In this document: one piece after another, positions 57,618-64,000 of the stretch
How positions within the stretch are numbered: position 1 is the stretch's first letter
Layout: each line of letters starts with the position of its first letter
Assembly (NCBI GenBank): GCA_007258455.2
Contig: VDFB02187766.1
Location: forward strand, 397,268-461,267
Direction of reading: 5' to 3'
From: Sequoia sempervirens
Taxonomy: Eukaryota > Streptophyta > Pinopsida > Cupressales > Cupressaceae
DNA length: 64,000 bases
Program-made: the position numbers and the translations under genes
Notes under the pieces: model-generated
What the model saw: the letters and a program-made list of their open reading frames with translations, nothing else
Database searches by the model: none
What the model was told of the DNA's origin: nothing

Positions 57618-57632
57618 AAAGGGAAGGAAAGA
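57618..57632 (+). other. Element A polypurine tract candidate
   Basis: AAAGGGAAGGAAAGA, about 50 bp left of where homology to the 5' LTR becomes clear. If used, the 3' LTR would begin near 57634 and the 5' LTR would have lost its first tens of bases. Confidence 0.4.
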
Positions 57633-57680
57633 TTGAACTGCAAGCCCCACCAAACTATCATGTGTCTTAACCAACTGCAA

Positions 57681-58482
57681 GATTGAATGACACATGTATG
57701 TGAAGGATTTTTTTGGGACCACTGCCATCATTCGAGGGGATGCATATGTTTGGGAAGCAACTACGTGTCATGGCCCAAATATTTTTCTGTTGCAATGGCT
57801 GAAGGAAATCATTGTTGTAGGAAACATTTCTCTTGATACGAGATCTTTTTTATTCCTAGCCTACCAAGCGGTGGCATTTTCATCTATGTATACTGCTTCT
57901 TCCTTCCAAAAATGAGTTCATAAGATACCAAAAAAATTAGGGAAAATATAATAGGCCTTTTGTATTTTTTTTATATTATTGTATAAGACTCTTAGACTAT
58001 GCGATTTTCTGACCTCTCCTTTTTATTAAGCTATTTGATAAAACATTATATTGTGCCATTGTTATCCCGAATTATTTATTTGCAGAACTTCTATAATTCT
58101 AAATACAAGTTTGTTGGTTAGACCATGTCTTTGAATCTTCTTTTTATTAAATGGATATGGGAATTATTTTATGTCATTGAATGAATTGTTTAGGTTTTCA
58201 TCTTTGATTTTTGTTATTCTAGAACATAGCAGATTGTTGATCAGGCCCATAAATTGAATCCCAAAAGATAGATTTACCATTCCTATATCTATTCCTTGGT
58301 GCATCTACTTAGTTCAATCTTTATTTCTTTATATCTGCTTCCTTTTCCCATTGTAAAACCCTAATTACAGAAGAAGCCGACTTCTTAAAAAACCTAGAGG
58401 TCACTCAATTTAGTGCAATTGGTCCCCCCATTCACTGAGTTTCCAATAAAGGTTGTTACCTTGCCAATTTTTGGCATCAACA
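57681..58482 (+). repeat. Element A 3' LTR
   Basis: Same order and ends as 1951-2734 (GATTGAATGACACATG ... TTTTTGGCATCAACA). What follows is not gag, so it is a 3' LTR rather than the start of another copy. Confidence 0.75.
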
Positions 58483-61261
58483 GGGTCAACATGGAAGAGA
58501 CCTAAATTTCTCAATGCCTTGCATCATCCCCAAAAGGAAAAAAGAAGACAAAATAAAAGATAAATATTTATGACATAGAGATAAAGGTAGATACAAATAG
58601 AGGAATGTACATAAAGAGCGAGATACATAAAGAAAAATAGTACGAGGGGATCACATTATGCACACAAAGAAACATGCCAAAGAAAACAAAGAAAAATACT
58701 AGTAAGGCACATGCGAGTCAACCTATAGCAGGTCATCCTAATCCCAATCTTGTTCTATATATGCAGAAGGCAGAAAAGTAGCCAAATGGACAACATCAAG
58801 TGTTGGAATAGGACAAGCACCAAATTCAACACTCTTATTAGGAGGATCATCTTTTAATCTCATAAAAGAGGAAAACATTAGATTTATCACATTATACACT
58901 TCCTCATCAATCTTAGCAATTTTATTTTCAACATACATATTAATCACAATGGGAGGCCTAATGACAATATCCATAGAAGTTTTTTTACGTTTATGTTGTG
59001 GTGAGGGAGGAGAGTCATCATGCCTTGCTGGAGACAAGTTTGAATTTTTATTTTCTATTCTATTCTTTTCTTCTTTTGTTTGGAATGAATGAGTAATAGC
59101 ACAATGTCTATGCCTACCCTCTCTAGCATTTTGATTTCTTTTCATTCAGTTTTTAAGTTGTGTTTGTATAGGAGTGGGTTTATACCCTAGATAGATTTAT
59201 TTTCTTCCCTTAAGGGAGGAACAAAAGGAACCATACAAGGTTGTTCAATAAATTTCTCTTTAGCTTTGTAAACTTGTTTTATTTTAGGAGGAACAACGAG
59301 ATTTTTTTGGTTATTGCATGGTCTCTTATATGAAGTAGGTGAAGGATTTATCATATGTGGATCTTGGATATTTGGACGGACTTTAGATTCAATCATAGTT
59401 TTGTTAAGGATAGGTGGCTCAGTCAGGGGTTGAAGCATATTTCTAGGGGATAATTCTACTATGTTCTTTTTCTTAAACTTTTGATAGGATTTTAAAAATA
59501 ATTCTGCATAGGGTCTACTAGGCTCAATAGGCTCAGGCCAAAAGAAATCCAATAAAAATTTCCCATAGGAAGACATAGGATTAAAGCTACTATGATGCAC
59601 AATAAATATCTCATTTCCAAATGGAAACTTTAAACATTTATGCACAACCAACGGGATGTCATTCATAGAGTGAAGCCATGAATAGCGTAACTTCACATGA
59701 ATTTGGTCCAACAATGGGATGATGGTGAATGAGATATTTAATTATTTTGGTCTAACCTTTAGATGGAGATTTATTGAGCCAATCATAGGGCAAGAAAAAC
59801 CATTATGGATTTTGATCCATGCTTTTTTTTCATATGTATCTTGATAGAGTTCATGCACAAATATTAATTCTTTAGTGATCATGTTCTCTACACAAATGAG
59901 ATCAATTAATATCTTATTTGTAGGCTTGTCATGGATTCTTCTAGCTATGTAAAGAGGAACATTAGGTGGATATTTAAGTATGTCTTGTTGTGAGAAAGCA
60001 ACATCAAGCAACATTTTAGCTAGATCTTTCTGAGGTTCATCATCAATAAAGTTGACTGTGGCATGTATATTGTCATGGGTATGTGTAGGATCATCATGGA
60101 AAAAATAGGCACTTATGTGGCGAAAAATTTAGAAAAATCAGAGCTAGGAAGCTACTTGATGTAAAAAATTGAATAAGTTATCTATATTATTTAAAAAATA
60201 TGTAAGAATAGAACCTCTAGAAAATTGAATTTACTTTCTAAACTTTTAGGTTTTTTCTAAGAAAAATAAATCTATTTGGTGAAAATTTGAAATTTCAATG
60301 CAGTAGTACTTAAATTTCAGGGAAAAAATAAGTAGGTGTTTGTCTAACCACCCTAACCACAACAAAATGATAATATTTATTTATAATATTTTCAATATAA
60401 GTAGAGGACTCATGTCCCAATGTGATGCATATTTTTGTAATTTTTTCCAAGTAAATAATCAATTATGATTTTCTTATTACAACTTTCAAAATATAAAAAT
60501 TGCATGTGATCACTTTAACTTGGTCAAAACTTTATGAAATTCTTTTTTTTTTAACCCTATAGTATGTGAAGCATAGAATGTGACACATATTTCAGATTCA
60601 AAAAATGTGATACTATTTGAAAGCTAAAGATGTTTTTCAATCAGCCTATAAATCAAGACTTTAGTCGTAATTCAAATAGAAACATTTTAATAATAATAAT
60701 TTATTAAATTCAAATTAAAGCATATTTTATATAATGGAAAGCTAAGAATCTCTTTTAAAAACCCTTTTCATTTCATCAATTTTTTGTAAAAAAAAGTCAT
60801 CAGCCACATACCCATCATATTGCCACTTTTTGGCTTGTCATGATCCTACACATACCCTCATTCTCTTTACTTTTAAAGTTCTTGTTAAGGATGTAAATGA
60901 GGCTATGGAAAATTTGTATTCCTTTTTCAATCTTAAGAATCTTTCTTATGTTGTCTAATATAGGAACTGCAATAGGACTCACAAGATTTTGCAATTGTTC
61001 TATTTCTTCATCATCCTTCTTATGTTTTCTTCCAGGATATTAGTAATCATTGTTTCAATATCATGCACATTGTTTGTAGGTAGAGAAGTCATTGGAAGAA
61101 GTATGAAGGCTATGCTCCATAGAGGGTTGATTATCAACACTATTAGTGAAAGAGTTGGAGAAGCCAAGATCCACGACAAATGATGTATTGCAGGATGACA
61201 TGAGTCGTGAACTACACCTCACAACAATATTGATAAAAGAAAACCAAGTTATAAATCTCAT
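58483..61261 (-). pseudogene. Element D: minus-strand Gypsy gag/protease fragment
   Basis: Read on the minus strand from the right: 61261-60858 gag-side sequence (SFTNSVDNQPSMEHSLHTSS, then a Glu/Asp/Lys-rich part with stops), the MITE, then DDEPQKDLAKMLLDVAFSQQ, DILKYPPNVPLYIARRIHDK, and a protease-like core where the catalytic DxG reads NKILIDLICVENMI, followed by LDQIHVKLRYSWLHSMNDIP, VVHKCLKFPFGNEI (compare YNILLGHPWIHKMQ...QCLKFPYDGQ in B). Then a Pro/Lys-rich linker and a second charged part (58738-59145, SPARHDDSPPSPQHKRKKTS). No RT or LTR of D is identified. Confidence 0.6.
60077..60857 (+). mobile_element. MITE copy 3 (complete, 781 bp)
   Basis: Terminal inverted repeats GGGTATGTGTAGGATCAT at both ends. 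Flanked by TCAT on both sides, a likely 4-bp target duplication. AT-rich, no ORF, same internal landmarks as copies 1 and 2. Inserted in the coding sequence of element D. Confidence 0.93.
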
Positions 61262-64000
61262 ACAAGATTCAAAAACATGCTACACACCCAAAATGTAAAA
61301 AAGGTGAAATGCAATTCAATAACCAAGAATGCAAATATGTAAATGCAATTTTCATATCCTAAATAAGGTAATTTTCTAATTACACAATGCAAAACCTTGA
61401 AAAATGATGTCTTGTAAATTATATTTTGAAATTAAACAATGCACCAACTTTATCAAATGAAGCCAAATATGATTATTTTCACTTAACAACTTTTTTTAAA
61501 CCAAAACAAAAAAATGAAATGTAGAAACAAATGTTTTAATGCCTAGAAAATCAAGAAATTATTGCAATTAGGGACTCATTCACCCAAGGGAAAATGGGTC
61601 CTAGGTTAGGGTTTTTAAAAATGGTTTTGTAGATTTCTAAGATGATTCTAGTGGTTTCTAGATTTTGATAAAAAATAGTAAGTTACAGTTTGAATTTTCT
61701 GTCAAATTAATGTTGAATGCAAGTGCAAAATATGAAAAAATGACAAACTAGGAAACCTAATTTGATGTGCATTTTTTCTTCAATTTTTAAATGCAAATGA
61801 ATGATGATGCAATGCTATGTAAATGGAATGAAAAATGACTATTTTGTTTGTATTTTTTAGATTTAAAGAATGGAAAGATACAATCCTAAAACTTGACATT
61901 AGATTCACTTCATTTCAATGCAATACAAATAAATGAAAAATCTAGATCTAAGGTACAAATGGACTTTGAAATCAAAAAAATGCAATGGTCAAAGTCAGAT
62001 TCACTAGAATGAAATAATGAAAAATAGGTTGGGTTGATTGAAAGCATAAGGGGGTTCACCAAAATGATACTAAATTGACCTATTCTCCTTTATTTCATTA
62101 GGAAACGAGGTCCACACAATGAAAGGATTCTCAACCTCAAGGTGAGTCAAGTCAAGGTGTTAGTCTAGACTGATTTCCTTTATTTGTAAGGATGAGGGTC
62201 TTGATTAAACAATAGTTTGGGGAGAAATACTAAAAATAGCAAACTAACTCCAAAGTGAAATCTACCAAGTACATCTAATATATTAAGCTCAATTCGGATG
62301 GAACCAAAAATCAAAATGCAGATCTAAGAAAGGGAAAATATTGAAAAATAGTTCTTGATAAGGGATAAAAAGTATTGTAAAGTCCTGTAACAAGATTTCA
62401 CGATTTTCTAGGCTTGTCATCATTAATTACACCTTTTCTTATGCCTTATTTGGCCCCTTTATGCACTTATAGGCCTTATTTTAGTGTGTTTTTTAATACA
62501 AACCTCACAAACAACATTAAATACAACTTAATTCCCAACACCCATGTTGGTTATTTTTTAAGAACCAAACTGATCTTCAGAAATACCTATGGATTTTTCC
62601 ATCACCAATTATGAGTACTTCCAAAGGGATTGGCTAACGAAGGAATAGAGGTTGCTAAAATCTTATTCCTACTCTTTGTGCTTTGTAAAACCCAGGAGGG
62701 TGATCCTGCAATGTACACCTAAAGACTTTTCACAATTACATTCAAATACATTGTCAATAACAAATATCTCTAATGATACCACTCAATAATATACATCAAG
62801 TAAGTTGGAAGCTTACATATTCATTTTATATGTATCAAGTATGAGAGAGCATACTTAAAAAAAAAACAACAACAATATTCCCTTAATTTTAAAAATATTG
62901 AGTAGTTAGTGAATCAACACTATAAATGTAACACAAGTACTCTACATGAACTAGTGCCTTTATCCCAAGCACAAAGTCAATACCAATCTATATAACCTGA
63001 TAAAAATTTAGACAATAACACCTATAACCCCATGAAATATTACATTACAACATTCCTCTGCGATGTTCAGGATTATTACTTCTTATAAATATCCTACCTC
63101 ATAGTTCTTATAAGTTATCAATCTCATACAAGCACTTACATTAATTCATTCAATCAATAAGCAAGCATGAAACTGAACATCCATTAGATAATGATAGAGA
63201 CAAATGAAAGAAATTCTTGATTTCTTTCAATCATAACTCATAATGCACATACAAGTTGATTTAATAACCAAGAAAATGATATTACTTTGTATTATAAATG
63301 CTATATCATTATCAGTCTTACATGCATAAGTATGGAATACAAAATAAAATTTAAACAAAGACTAAAACTTGCTTCAGATTATCTTGACAAACTAATAGTA
63401 TTAAATCAAAAAAATTCAACTCTCCTGCTACTGGTCCTGAATTCCTTGTTACAGATATGAAGGAGAAAAGAAGCCTCAGACTAGATAGCACACATGTCAT
63501 AATCCCATTGGAGCACTTGTAACAATATTCCCCTTTCAGTTATACTTGGGTCTTTAGGTGGAGAAAATAAACATGAGGTACATGAGGTAGAATTAACCTC
63601 AACTCTTCATTGAAAATAGGTTCCACCTCAAAATACGTCATTAGTTTGTTACAACAGTTACAAGATATTCCCCATGTGCTCAAAATGCCAACTATGGGAG
63701 AATCAAAATAACAAAACTTATGAAGGAAGGAAAGGAAAGCAAAAAAAGAGTCAAAATTTATTAATCCACATTAGCGCCACATTCTATTCATTTGAAACTA
63801 AGGAGAGAATAATATTATACCATGTTATACAAAAATCCTAATCTGTATTGCATTTAGGCTATGTATTATTCCTCCCCTATCCATTATTCTCCTTATTCAA
63901 TGATCCACACACAGATTCACTCTATGTATTTCTCCAGCCTAGTTTTGTATTCATCCTCAGTGGGCCATTTAACATTCAATAAATCATGCACCTTAGTAAT
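61262..64000. other. Unassigned AT-rich sequence
   Basis: About 2.7 kb. No ORF with a recognised motif, no clear LTR boundary, no tandem array. The left part could be gag or leader sequence of element D beyond recognition. Sequence around 63500-63680 (GTAACAATATTCCCCTTTCA) has an LTR-like look but no supporting end or primer site. Confidence 0.5.

Larger units (their letters stand above)
1951..58482 (+). mobile_element. Element A: old giant Gypsy retrotransposon holding nested insertions
   Basis: Direct repeats of about 0.8 kb at 1951-2734 and 57681-58482 bracket a plus-strand gag-pol, a broken integrase, an antisense ORF and a long sense 3' ORF. The order resumes logically after each insertion: integrase begins at about 8240 and its C-terminus reappears at 26005 right after B; the antisense frame reads across the LINE target duplications; C sits in the non-coding spacer with a perfect 5-bp duplication. 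Removing MITE, B, LINE and C leaves about 14 kb. No target duplication for A itself was found. The LTRs differ by clearly more than those of B or C, which agrees with A being the oldest layer. That both LTRs belong to one insertion is an inference from this order. Confidence 0.65.

Noticed and set aside
1..64000. Amber (TAG) recoding as a real translation feature of these elements
   Set aside because: Frameshifts, TAA and TGA stops and lost catalytic residues occur in the same frames, so decay is the simpler reading.

Overview
The window looks like intergenic plant nuclear DNA from a large, retrotransposon-rich genome, most likely a gymnosperm/conifer (inference). It is AT-rich, has no intact host gene, and holds very old Ty3/Gypsy elements with plant mobile domain (PMD) and large accessory ORFs. 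Nearly every coding stretch is broken by stops and frameshifts. I saw no rRNA, tRNA or CRISPR.

The layout is a nested stack. Element E (minus strand, 1-1130) is the 5' end of an LTR retrotransposon that runs off the left edge. Element A (plus strand, about 1951-58482) is the oldest layer and the container: 5' LTR, gag, protease, an RNase H fold lying upstream of RT, a 724-bp tandem duplication, RT, RNase H, the start of integrase, then after interruptions the end of integrase, an antisense ORF, a divergent spacer, a long sense 3' ORF and the 3' LTR. Four insertions sit inside A: a MITE (8505), element B (8741-26000), a 7.9-kb LINE with a perfect 15-bp target duplication (26718-34666), and element C (35931-52972, target duplication CTAAG). 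Reading frames of A resume on the far side of B and of the LINE, which confirms the nesting.

B and C are Tat-like Gypsy elements: gag - protease - G-patch - RT - RNase H - second (archaeal-type) RNase H - integrase. B also carries, between integrase and 3' LTR, an antisense ORF for a PMD protein, preceded on its own strand by an array of the same short motif that precedes gag on the sense strand. The LINE has a third coding region of about 590 codons after its RNase H, inside the target duplications.

Right of A lie a minus-strand Gypsy fragment (D, 58483-61261) interrupted by a second complete copy of the MITE, and about 2.7 kb of AT-rich sequence in which I recognise nothing. In-frame stops are heavily biased to TAG at Gln-compatible positions, as expected from C-to-T decay of methylated CAG sites. 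Percent identities given here are by-eye estimates; family calls come from motifs, not searches.
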